Below are positions 26,301-38,255 of a stretch of DNA of 64,000 nt, one piece after another; the first letter of the stretch is position 1; each line of letters starts with the position of its first letter. Where the stretch lies: positions 16,580,992-16,644,991 of the forward strand of contig NC_133897.1 of the NCBI RefSeq assembly GCF_964199755.1. Direction: 5' to 3'. Source of the stretch: Larus michahellis (taxonomy: Eukaryota; Chordata; Aves; Charadriiformes; Laridae). A program made the position numbers and the translations under genes. The notes under the pieces were generated by a model. That model was not told the DNA's origin. It did not search any database and saw nothing but the letters and a program-made list of their open reading frames with translations.

Positions 26301-29300
26301 TATCTACCTACTACAGGGGAAACTAATATTCAGGAGACAGGAAATCTCACAGGGACTTCGATTTTGCCAGGCATTAACACAGTTGACTGGGTAGCAGGTG
26401 GCTGGAAGCATAAATTTCCCTGTATCTTATTTATTAGGGCTCCCTTGCCTCCCTTCTTCTAGAATTATAACATGCTCTTGGCATTGATAAACCCCAGCAA
26501 GGGCACACTGTAAAGACACAAGTAGCAAAGTCTTGATAAATATTTTTTATCTATTTGACCTAAACTATTTGAGCCAAACTGGAGCCTTACATAGATTATT
26601 TTTTTCTTTTCTGAGCAGAAAATAAAGTATTCCTATGATGCAAACCTCCTCATTTAGAAATAATATATAACTGCCTGTCTTCCTGAACAGACCATGAGTC
26701 AAAGAGGAATTACATTCTTCTGTCACAGCTCCAAACCTCCTTTCAGCCAACTCTCTGCTTGGAAAGCTCTCCATCAACTTTTTTCCTACACCATAATCTC
26801 TCTTTCCTCTGTGGCTTTTTCCCCTCTCCACGTTTCCATGATGTTTTCTCTCCCACTAAAGCCCTAGCCCCAGTGCTCATTCCTGTGAAAATTATTTGAG
26901 CCATGAAGCTCAGTTTTCGTTCAACATATGCCTGTGTGCTGTTTATATGTTTCAGTTATCTAGTGCCCCAAAGGAGCTCATCTGTAGTTTATGCTTCCCT
27001 GGAAGGAAAGCTCATCGCCAAACTCACCAGCTCTAAAGGGGTTTACTTCTGTGTATAATGAGAACATAGAAAAGAAGAATGTTTTCTGTTCGTTCTGTGA
27101 GGAAAAGCACAGAAAACTCTCTCATGAGTGCTTCAGGGCTAGTTATTCAAATTCCCGAGAATATTCTGAAAATTTCAGCATTAATTCACAAATAGCAAAG
27201 CCCGTACGATTGCACTGCATCACATACACAGTAGCTTGTGGACCAGCGCTCACCACACCCTCAGTTTCACAGCACACCCACCTCTTCTGCTCAGAGCAAA
27301 GCAGAAACGCTACATTTAGGCATTTCCATGGGTCATTCAGGACAACCTCATATTCCCTCTCCAGCCCCATGACCACACGTGCCGCATGTGGATGGCTGTG
27401 GATTTGTGTAGGACGTGATGGGCTGATCAGAAGAGCCCCGTGCTGCAAGGATCCCTGCTGGATGACAGGGATCTGTGTGCCACGGGCGTCCCGTGTCCCA
27501 GGCTCTGACACCCCACTACCTCCCATACTGTCGAAAGAGGTCCTGCAGAGGCCCAGGGGCATATATGGAGAACTTATCCATGTATCCATCTTTCAAGCCC
27601 AAAACTTTTTGGAAAATACTTTGCCTTATGCAAATTAAAGAAATATTTCTCCCTGCCCACTCCCTGCTAACACCCACACATCTTTTCCTGGAACTCATAG
27701 TATCCACGTAAGCAATAGATCCAGAAAGTTGGTATAGTTACTGTAAGTGGTTTGGAGAATGGAAGTAGATCTTATGTCTGCTTCTAAGAAATTTCATTAA
27801 TAAGTAAAGATATCCATAAATATTCTGAATAAAACAGGGGCAAGAAAGACATGCATTTCAGGCACTTACGCTAAAGCAGGAAAAGCAAGAAAAGATTTCT
27901 TTTCGCAGACTTTTCTTGTAAATTATATGGGAGAAGTGCATAAATCTTTTTTGACCTGGTTTAGCCATACACTGTGTTTTCCTGTTAAAATATTCACATA
28001 CAATTAAGTATCCACAGGCAGACAGACAGGAGCAGAGATTGTGGAGATGTAGGAGGAGTCTGCCACGGACACAGACTCCTTCTCCCAATACAAATTACAA
28101 AAATCTCTAAAATGCTCAATGTAAATTTAATCTGTTGAAAACTGTCTTTAACTTATTGTCATTGCCTTTGTCCTTTCTCCCAAATCATTCCAACTTTTCT
28201 CTGTTCAAGTTGGCACACGGAAAACAAATCATTAGAGTTATTTTTCTTTTTCTCAGCCCTTTACTACCACACACTGTTACTAGACAAATCCTGCTGGCTT
28301 TATTCACACAGATCTCATCTTAATGGCAGTCTAAGGCCTTTTAAAACAAGCCGTTAAATAATAAATTCAACCACAAATATATAACCATTGCAATAAATTC
28401 ACATTAGACATTCAGACACTATGGCAATAAGAGGTTAGATGACTAGAAAGACACTCTTAAAGCCACTTAAAACAATTACAAAGGAAATGCTATCAGCTGT
28501 GTTTTCCCTTTAAAAAAACAAAACCAAAAACAAAACAAACGAAAAAATCCAATGAAACAATGCACTGTTTCTTCAGCACCTTCAGTTCTTTGCCTTACTT
28601 CCACGTGGAATGGAAAAGGGCCATTTTGCAACTTCTTGACCCCAAAGAAAGTGTCTACATCAACTTCAGGGACTCCTGGGTTTGGCCCCAAACTATTTTC
28701 TTCATAGCTGTGTTGTGTAAATGAGGACCATTTCTCCTTTGGAGTACATGGGGCAAACATGTCTGTGGAGATCTGCCCTGACCCTGTGTAACAGGGTTCA
28801 GCCATGAGAAGGGATCACCACGGCGTGACTATGGGCAGCTCTGGGCTGGTGTTTCTCAGCATATTAGAACTGCCCAGCCCAGAAGTTCCCTCTGCTCAAA
28901 ACACACCAGAGGGAGAACAACTTCTTTGGACCACGTTGTGTTCAGAGCCAAAGACCACTTGTGTTTTCTCCCAAGAGTCACTGGACACAACGTGCGGTCA
29001 GGACTGATGGCAGGTCCAAAGGCTTTCTTTCGCTCTTTCCCCTGCCACGTCTTGTGTTTCCCACTGTACAGTGGCTCTGCACAGGTAGGTGAGAGGGAAC
29101 CTCACTCAGACTGTTCTGGAGGCTTATGGTAAAAGCACTAGCCTGGGAAGGGGTAGATGTTTCTTAGCAAATGCCCTGCTTCTTAGCAGTGTCCTGAGCA
29201 GTTCCAAGGTAAGCAAGTGCCATCACATCCTCAGCAATTGGGCACCTATCCTCGAAAAAACCAATGTACTTAATTCCAAATCATGAAGACACCAACTCCA

Positions 29301-32300
29301 AATGGAGCCAAGTGTCAGGCACCTCTTCACCATCAGATACATCCTAAGACGTAGTGTTTGATGTTGGCTAGTCTTAGAGCACTGTGTTCCACATGCAGGA
29401 GCCTTACATCAACATACATAAGATACTAAGCTCCCTATTTAAACAATTGAAAAAGCATTTTTCGTGCTCTAGATAGGTCTTCAAGGGTGCTCTGTCTCTG
29501 CAGTGAGTGCAGAAACCTACACACCTAATTTTGGCAGTCTGAATTCCCTCTGCCAAGACTAAACACCCACAAGGTTTTTCACTGCCTAAATAGTGATGGC
29601 AGGTGATCAGAATCTGGCCTAATACCACATAAAAGTCCCTGGGGCTGAATCATCCCAAAAAATGTGTTCATCTTAATTATCTGGTAGGAAAAACAACATT
29701 GCTTATGATGTTGACCCTTTGTAGAGTGAAGTTGATGCAAGCTATACATTTTACTTGTTTCCTCTCTAATATGTTTTGTCTTGATTTTTTTTAAGTCTTT
29801 CTATTGCTTTTTCCCCCCTTTGCATTTAGGCAAAAGTATTGTTTACTGTCTCATTAAGCTCAACTGAGAACAATCAAAAGCTCCATTAGACCACACTGAC
29901 AATATATGGCTTTAATTATTTTTTCATAGAAAACTCTCACACTGGAGCAGATTAACAGAGTGGCTGTGACATCTTGCTACAAATTCTTACGTGGGAGTGT
30001 GCATGGTGGGACCAGGGCCTAGAGAGGGCTGATGGGGAGGTAGGAGAAGGCAGAACCATTCTTTGGGGTTTTTTTTAAGGAGGAGAATCTTGGTGAAATA
30101 CTTCTGTATGCCACATATGCTAAAAGCACTTCCATCTTTAACATCATCTGGTTAGAATTATACATTCAGCACGCACTAAAATCTAAATCAGGTCATTAGT
30201 TACTTCTTGAGATGATAATCATACTTTTATTACAACTTTTAAGAAGTTTTGAGCTGATAGATTTTCATAACACTTTATTTGTAAGCCATATTCTGCTGTT
30301 CCTGTATTTGCTGTTTAGCCTGTCTTATGGCACAGTAAAAAGTCCTGCCATCTGGCAGAACAATCACAACCTTCCAAATTAGAACATAATTCTATACTTT
30401 CTTGGTTTGTTTCCTTGGCAAAGATTTGTCCCAAAATATGAATTCACCTTACAAGCTAGAAAATATTGGCTAAGATATTTAGAGTCAGAAAAACTTTGGT
30501 ACAAAGCGTCTCTTTTTACCAACTCATGCTGCTTCTAAAAGCAGGGAAAAATAGGCCTCAGCATCCTTAATGGTCTTGGCTTTCACTTCATCAAGGCTTT
30601 TTTGTTGAAACATTCAATATTATTGATATGAGAATTCTTGTGCTGGCAAGATGATTTTCCTCTTTCAAGGGATCATAAAATAGTGTTATGCGTTGAGAGG
30701 ATCTTTATTCATATCCTACATAGTAGAGCTTATTCCACTGGCAAGCTTGCTGAAGTCTAAATCTTAGCCTTCCTTTTCCATCTCTAAGATATTTGCCATT
30801 ACTTCATCTCCAAAGAACTATGGTTTTTTTCTCCAATCTCCCCTAAACATACTTAAAGAAAAGGCTTGAATCCTCCAGTAACCCAGTGTAAGGGCGTATG
30901 TGCAACTGGTGTACACCCCCCCAGAGAAGCCAGCAGAGTCTGGATGAAGTCTGCAGGTGGGAGGAGGACAACCCCACTCAGTTTTCCTACAGGCAAGAGG
31001 CTGCTGCCTGTGGAGGCATAGGGCAGCTTTGCAGGGGTCTGTGAAAGGCCAACTGGAAAGATCTTCACTCCTTCAGTTTCCTCAAAATTTCCCAATATTT
31101 TTTAAAATAGCCAGTGAGGTCCTGTGAATTGGCATGACACCATTGACTTTCTGTCAATTTAGAGAGGAGTTCAGATCCATTGTTTCCATCCCAGACTCCA
31201 CTTCCTTAAAACAAATAGTCGGTGTATAGTGAGTGTATAAACATGCACAGAACTCCAGAAATTTCCAAAATTGCAATTCAATTGTTCTATTGTGTTCTCT
31301 TGTTCTCAGGTGCCCTTAGCCTTCGTCAGTGAAACCCTGATGATGACGAGCAGAAAACTTAATCACCTTGAAATTAAGGTTTCAGTCTCAGTGTTACCTA
31401 GCAATGCGTGCATTGAAAGCACTATGTTTTAAAAGCCATTTGAAAGCACGGGAAGGTTGCCAGCTATTCAAATATTGTCATAGTTCTTATTTTTCTCCAG
31501 CTCCCCTGATAGGCGCTCAGAAATGAGACCAGCCTTCCAAGGGGGAAAGACAGCTGGAATCAAGACATCTCCATTTATATATCCTGAAACTTTCAAAGCA
31601 AAGAGCTGTAACTGGCTTTGGTTTGGGCGTGTGGGTGCCCTCACTTCACACCAGGGAATAAGCACCTCCCTCCACTCTCCGCTGCCTGGAGGAGGCAGGT
31701 TCCTATTGAATCAGAGGGGATGGGAGCCCTGCAGACCCAGCTTTTGTAACAAGGAGGTTTGTCAGGGTGTCTCTGATATGCCTGCAAGATTGTCATAGCG
31801 ACTACGCTGTGTTTACTGTGGATTTCTGCCTCCTGGTCCTCACTGTGAAGGCTCAACCTCAAGGAAGATGGAAGGCCAGGAAAGAGTGGTAATCCTTGAA
31901 GGATTCACCTGAAAGCCCCAATTCATCTTTTTCACCATCACTTCATAGATCTACCTGTCTGCTCCAAGCCTGTTACATCTCTCCAAAGTAAATCCTTTTC
32001 TCAAACACCTCTTTGCTGCCAACTGCACCATTGCAGCAGGGTGACTGCTGATGGACAAAGGGTACCAGCTGTCATCTCGGCTGGTGTCCTCTACTCACTG
32101 GTTGGTTGTATATCCCTTTGCTGTGTCCTACCACCGCTTCTGCAGTCTACCACCAATTCTGCAGACTTTGGGGCAGGGCCTGTCATTTCATACTGGGGCT
32201 ACTACGATGGGGTCCTGCTCCAAGATGGAGGCTGCTAAGCTCTAACATAATAAAAATAAATAAATGAGACTCGGGGCAGCCTTTATCCTGCTTCACATTA

Positions 32301-32370
32301 CAGGGCTCAGAAGATCTTTATCATATGGTTTGTTCTATTTATGTTTGTCCAAGAGAGAAACTTAGTTCTC

Positions 32371-32378
32371 ATGCAAAT
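32371..32378 (+). promoter_or_regulatory. octamer site ATGCAAAT
   Basis: This is a perfect match to the POU/OCT octamer within unique non-coding DNA. A single 8-bp word is weak evidence by itself; occupancy is unknown. Confidence 0.2.
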
Positions 32379-32794
32379 GTGACTGGCCATGATAACTCAT
32401 CTGGAGAGGTTTAGTGCTCTTTTTCTTGGAAACGCTCTCCATTTTAACGTCCTGCATTCTCTTCTGTGGACGCATCTTCAGAGCTGGACAGAATAAAATA
32501 GGGAACGAAGGATCTCTGAGACCAAACAATGTGGAAGGTCAGAGGAAAGAGTAAATAACGTCACAGACGTTTACCCTTCCCCTGCTGTCCCAGGATGGAG
32601 CGGCCCCTCTCTTCAGAGCGACAACAAAACTCCTCTGCACAACCCTCTCTCTTGGCATTCTCCCTTCCACCACTGCTAATAATCCTCTAGATGCTGCCTT
32701 AAAGAACCTGCTTATTTGAGCTAAAACTCCATGTTTGTGCTGAAACACAGAAGTACCTCATTAAATTTTCTTAGATAAATTGTTTAGGCTAAGT

Positions 32795-33015
32795 AATTCT
32801 CTCCTTTCCTCCCCTTGTGTTGCCAGTCTATTGTTTATAGCCAGCATTCCAGGCTGCGTGTGATGAAAATGCTGATGTGTTTCCTGAGTTACAGACCCAA
32901 GCTTTATCTCATCTTTCATTTAGGAAACTGGCTGCTTTATCATTTTATGCTGCTGTGTGCAATGTTTATTTTTTCCCCATTATTAACATTGTATAGGAGG
33001 ATGTGCCCAGCCCCA
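32795..33015. promoter_or_regulatory. candidate conserved non-coding element
   Basis: A unique AT-rich block with a SOX/FOX-like CTATTGTTTAT word (32828-32838), long T-rich words and no repeat or coding signature. Its texture is like deeply conserved enhancers, but only alignment to other amniotes could show this. Confidence 0.2.
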
Positions 33016-34069
33016 TCAGCTGTTAGTTGTATTGTGCATACCATACACACACCTCTCAAAAAAAACCCAAACATATAATATAATAGTTTGGGGAAATTAT
33101 ACACAGAGTTCACAAATCCCCTCTGACTGGGGACAGCTTCTGGGTAACAGTGTCAATGTATAACACTGTCATGACTGTGGAGTTTGCTGGTATTCGCTGC
33201 TGTATTTTACTTCTATTTTCCAATCAAAATCCAAGGGATGTGACAAGGAAAACTCCTGCCCTTTGCACAGACTTAATGATCATCACCTATTCATCTGGAT
33301 TCCTCTTAGAAAGAAATAACTCCTCCTCAGGTTTTCCTCTGTTTCAATTCCAGGGCAGAAATTTCTAAGCGGTGACTCGTCCGATGGATCATGAAGGCAG
33401 AAAAGGGGACTGGGGGTTACACTTGAATCTTTGACTAGCTATTCTGGTCAATAGCAAACTAATTGGAAAAGTCAGAGACATGGTTCATGATTTATGAAGA
33501 AGCTATATTTAAGAGAAAAAGAATCCTGAATTTCCGATAGGATTTTGATTTAAATCCAAAGAATGCACAAGTGATTAGGAAAAGGAGGCAGATACTTATT
33601 CTTTTGTCTGCAAGAGATATCTCTTGGGCTAGTTCAAGTGCATTGATTTTTTTTTAATCAATTTTTGCAAAGCTTGTTTAACTTTTTGCTTTAACTACTG
33701 AAAGAGGTAAGTACTGTGAGAAAAAGGTACTACAGTATTAGAAAGAGGATCAGCAGATGTCGTAGGGGTGAAAAGCAACTGAATTAAAAGATGTCATTGC
33801 TGCGAAGGTGTAAAATTTCCTGTTTGGGGCTGTGTGCTGCCCACGAGGATAGCATCTACATCTGAAACATTCTCACATGTGGTAGTCACCACAATTATTT
33901 TCAGTTACTGTTTTTATCAAGTATAATGGATTCGTTGCATGTGCACAGTGGATTGCCCTGGATTTCTGAAGGATCCCAAAAATAAGGTTATCATACACTC
34001 TTAGTGTCAAGCAGTTTAATTATTTCGTAGTGGTTCTATCAACTGCTGTTCTTGAACCACTTCTCTTAC

Positions 34070-34111
34070 AATAAGCATTTTAATAATAAGCATTCTAATA
34101 ATAAGCATTTT
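34070..34111 (+). repeat. 15-bp minisatellite-like tandem repeat
   Basis: Nearly three copies of AATAATAAGCATTYT: a partial copy at 34070-34081, then full copies at 34082-34096 and 34097-34111. The copies differ by one base, indicating recent local duplication. Confidence 0.85.
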
Positions 34112-35049
34112 CACTCTGAACTTTACCTACAACCATATAATACCCAGAAAACGAGTTACCAGTTCAGTCTTTCTTTCTACATTGTTTACATTTGCTTATG
34201 CTGATCTTCCTTTGGAAAGAATCATCTCTCCAAAATAATTTACATTTACCTAAACTGGAACAAAGGGGCCTGATAAAAATATGGCCTGCCAAAATCCAGC
34301 TTGAACTTAGACTGCTCAGGTCTGCTTCCTTCCCTCCCCACACCCAGTAGTATTTTATTTCTCTAATTCAAATATTTTCAGTTCCATTTAATGTTCCCTT
34401 TCTCAACACCTCACTTCCTCATTAATGCACAGAACAATGTATGGTTTCAAATGTTTGCCCTGTGGTCATCCACAAAACTCACATAAGCAACGCCAGAGCT
34501 AACTGATGATCTCCAAGGCTTAGTTGTCTGAGACTTGGGCCATGTGGATCCAATTTTCTGAGTTTTCACAGACTTTTCTTTATAACCTTGGCAAAGTTCA
34601 AACCACCTTGGTGTTACTGCATTCCCTGCAAGTTCCTCAGCTCTCCAGCCACATTTTGTTTACACCATTTAAAATTAGTCTCTTACTAACCATTACACCC
34701 ATCTCAAGGTATTCAGATTAGTTATTTTTGGATCAATAAAAACAGACATACTGGAAGTGAGACATAGTAAACCAGAAAAGTTTATAAAGATGAAGTATGT
34801 AGACCGCTCTCCTCATTGTGAGGATGGTATGTCCTGCAGGGCCCCTGAACAGGAGGCCCATGCAGTACCGAAACAGGATCTGAACTACGCCGAATCTATA
34901 TTCAGAGTTACACTATACCCAGCTGCAGCACAGGGGCATTCAGTTCATTTGCTTTAAGCCAAATTTCTGTTCTTTAAGCTCAGGGACTGTCACAGCATTG
35001 ATGTGATCCTTGTTATATCCTTGTGCAACCCGCAGGTGATATTTAAATC

Positions 35050-35250
35050 ACGGTATCTATCTATAATCTGAAAGAACCGATTCAGCGCTCCCCCCTCCCA
35101 CTGTTCCCTTTCTTCCTTCCCTTTCCCAGCCTGGTGCCAGCAGCACAGAGGCCACCGAGGCTCCACGGCCTCACACCTTGCGAGCGTTTTGCAGGAAGAA
35201 AGGCGGGCGATGGTCTTACAAGCGCAGGACGTGGGACATCCGTCCCGTGG
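35050..35250. promoter_or_regulatory. small isolated CpG cluster
   Basis: I count 13 CpG dinucleotides from 35050 to 35248, ten of them after 35150, in surroundings that are otherwise CpG-poor. A pyrimidine tract (about 35088-35128) lies on its left, and a TATA-like ACTATAAAAACC near 35418 on its right. It could be an orphan CpG island, an alternative promoter or an enhancer. I see no exon attached to it. Confidence 0.3.
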
Positions 35251-36546
35251 GAACTCAGGAATCCTTCTCAGAAAGTCTGCTTCATATGAGGAACACTAGA
35301 TGGCACACAACAACCGCTGTATTACTTCTTTTTTGGTTCAGAAACCAAACATTGGCTTCAAAGCATCAGCCTGGAATGTGACTGAAGGACTGAGCACAAA
35401 ACATGAGTCTAAGTACACTATAAAAACCCCCTGGGAAGATAACCTTCCCAATAAAACCTCACCCCGCTTCCTCCATCAGAATTATTTTTCTATTTATAGC
35501 TCCGCCTAACTTGGCAGCTTCAGAAAGTAAACACAGATTTTATTTAGAGGCTTGTTGAGAAGCAAGGGAATACTGTCATTTTGGTACAATATAAAATAAT
35601 AGAGTGGCACGCACAGTAAAGCCCACTTGGATCAGCAACTTCTACAATTCAAAAGACAACTGCTGGGACAAGATTCAAGTGATATAATAACCAATCACAT
35701 GGATTCTGTTAAAGGCTCTGTGCTTCGCTTTGTAAGTAAAATCAAGTACTCACTTCCACTCTTTATATACCAATAAGAATTTTTTCCTTGTCCTAAGAGA
35801 CCTAAAAGCCCAGGGAAACACACATTTTGCTATTCCACCTTCTTGTGCTTTATCGTATCAGTGTTTAGCATACTTCTGTTTTAATTCTGGGGGGAAAAAA
35901 CACCCAATAAACATTTTTTTGGTCAAAAGAATCCTTTACATTCTGTTGTTCATAAAAACACAGCATATAACAAGGACAAGCATTTACAGGACTTTTCACA
36001 CTTTGTTTCCAGAACATGGAAGCAATCAGTTCCTGGTGCCACTTCACAGATTCATCCCATCAGCATAAAGTGGTACAACTTCTGTGCATGGGTGAGGTTA
36101 TATTTGACTGAAAAGATGTGAACTTTCAACTTCCTGTGAACTGCTAGTAATTGGCATGGCTTCTTTGGAAAACAAAATGATGTCCATGATTACCTGATAG
36201 AGGTCCAACCCTAAACTCACCTAAGCAGGAAGTTGTAAATGCCAATTTACTGGCAGAAGGGTGTGAATCCTTCCTTGCTTGTATGAATAAAAACTAGCTG
36301 ATGTAGGCATGGAGATTCCCCTCCTCCTCAGAAGTGGGCTAGAAAGAAACCTAGTGGCTCCCTAGGAGGGGACTTCTGCAAAAGCAACCTCAAGCTGTAG
36401 AGTCAAGACCAGTATAAAGCATCCATGAGGTTGAGAGATGACTCATCCAGGGAGAAAGGACCTTCAGTGCAAACCAGAGTCCCTGGCAGAGATGACCATT
36501 GGGTTTTTTTGTTTTAACTTTCATTTCCGTTCATGTATTTTTGCAT

Positions 36547-36567
36547 GTTTTGCATTTCATGCAAAAC
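36547..36567. promoter_or_regulatory. palindromic pair of octamer-like (POU) sites
   Basis: GTTTTGCAT (36547-36555) and ATGCAAAAC (36559-36567) are perfect reverse complements separated by TTC. Each arm contains ATGCAAAA, one base from the POU octamer ATGCAAAT, so the element offers two sites facing each other. Another TGCAT lies just upstream. The symmetry is seen directly; binding by POU dimers is inference. Confidence 0.3.
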
Positions 36568-37094
36568 TGTGTTTTCAATTGTGTAAATAAGTAGTTTTAT
36601 TTGGTTTTAACTTACTCTGCTTTGTGTCAAGAATAACTTCTGAGTAACTGGCTGAACCATACAGTATTCCAGTCCTCTGGGATAATAATCCTAAAGAAAC
36701 AGGGTCCTGGGTATCTCTCCCCTGCTTCTCCTCTTTGCCTCATATAATAAGGCATGTTTCCACATAGTTGCAGGGACCAGTTTGAGATGGAAAAGTAGAT
36801 GCCTTGGGAGAGGAATTTATGCCTGCAAGTATCATCAACCTAGAAAGCTCTCCAGCATTAGGTAAAAAAGAGGGGGAGGGAGCACAGAAAAATTCATGAG
36901 ATTTTTAAAGGACATGTAATAGTAATTATTGATATCTTATTTTTCAGTTTTAAACTAAACTTTCCTACCAAACATTCCTGCCAGTTTGAGTTAAGTAATA
37001 TCTGCTTCAAGGATGCTGTGGTAAGAAAACCGATGAAAAATTTTTAGTACTGTGTAAATCCATATTCTGGCTTACAGGAAATACGCTTCCAAAA

Positions 37095-37370
37095 ACACTA
37101 TCGCAAAGTTGTGCGTGTGTGTTGACAATGTGCTGTAACAGCTGCATATAATTAAGGGATGGAAAGGAGCTAAGTATATGTAAACAGTTGTCCCATCTTT
37201 TTTAAAAAGTCATAAATTGTTATGTTACTTGGAAGTGTAGTTGCTAATTCTATGTTTGTTGCTTGAAATGAATGGCATTTTTATTGGATTTGTTATTTAT
37301 ACAAAAGATTTTGTGCAAGATAATTCGCTAAAGTTAAGCGATCTACATATCCACTTTTTCTGTATTTGTT
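37095..37370. promoter_or_regulatory. candidate conserved non-coding element
   Basis: A unique AT-rich block with a forkhead core GTAAACA (37180-37186), repeated TTGTTA and TTTATT words, and no repeat or coding signature. The judgement is from texture only. Confidence 0.18.
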
Positions 37371-38029
37371 TCACCTCTGTACCGTGCTATAAATTCATCT
37401 CATAAAATCCTCAGTTCTTCAGAAACAGATTTTTAATGGCATCACATGGGAACTTAATATCAGCAAATTAACAGAGAGCAATTGCAAGCTTCCTAACAGT
37501 ATGGGAATGGTTGAACACACCTGCCCCAAGTGCAAGGACAGGGAGTCAGAAACAACCTCAGGGGCCCAGGGTCCTGTGTTTGGGACCAGTTGAGTGACAA
37601 TCCAGCTCGACAACTTTCAGAGCTACACTAGTACCTCCACATGTTGACCTGTTGTACCGGACTGATGGGAAATAACTGAAATAAGGAAGAGCTATTCCTT
37701 TACAAAGGCATTGAGGTCTCAGGGTCAGGTGTCTACCAGCCTGTCTGAAAATGCCCTTGGGGTCTACCTGCATCTTTAACATATACACACCTAACTACTT
37801 TTCACTAACATTCTATGGTAATTCTTGAAAATTCGTCTTACTGTAACCTATATTTTAATAAAACTACACAGAAATTAAATGTTGATATTTTTACTACCAT
37901 TTTATCTAACCATATCCTATTATTCTACTCTATGTTTTATTCTATCTACTGTACAAGAAGAAGTAAAAAACGTGACTTGGTCACAGTCCAGAGGAAACAA
38001 GAGCAGATCGGAAGCAGAAGCAGTAGGAC

Positions 38030-38255
38030 CTAGGCTGTAAACTGGCAACAGACTTCAGGCTGTAAATTGCAGACACTAAAAGAACATGCAAGGGCTGGGG
38101 TGGATTCGCCATCAGTTGAGGCTTTCAAGCAAAGAGTGAAAAGCTCTCTGAAAGATAGGCTTTATTCAAGCAGGCATTTATGCAAGGCTTGTGTTATGCA
38201 GGAGATAAACTAGATGATCTCAAGGATCCCTTATGGCTTTAGAGCCTATGAATAA
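38030..38255 (+). mobile_element. ancient CR1 LINE 3' relic
   Basis: A diverged CR1 3' end. Diagnostic words in order are GAGGCTTTCAAGCAAAGAGT, CTTGTGTTATGCAGGAGATA, AACTAGATGATCTCAAGGAT and CCCTTATGGCTTTAGAGCCT, ending in CTATGAAT. This matches the layout of older CR1 subfamilies shared by birds, crocodiles and turtles ('TGTTATGCAGGAGGTCAGACTAGATGATC'). No open frame survives. The 5' boundary is uncertain. Confidence 0.8.

Larger units (their letters stand above)
23346..38029. other. gene-free sequence, mostly unique
   Basis: No exon, RNA gene or intact mobile element that I can support. The interval 23.35-24.0 kb is very AT-rich. It contains the long unexplained open frame at 26991-27638, a candidate enhancer at 32.8 kb, a 15-bp tandem repeat at 34.07 kb, an isolated CpG cluster near 35.15 kb, a POU-like palindrome at 36.55 kb and a FOX-word-rich block at 37.1 kb, listed separately. 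Perfect octamers (ATGCAAAT) occur at 27628-27635 and 32371-32378. Confidence 0.5.

Noticed and set aside
27084..27128. Cys/His pattern CSFCEEKHRK...HEC resembling a retroelement zinc knuckle
   Set aside because: The spacing does not fit the CX2CX4HX4C knuckle and no other gag-like sequence surrounds it. Probably coincidence.
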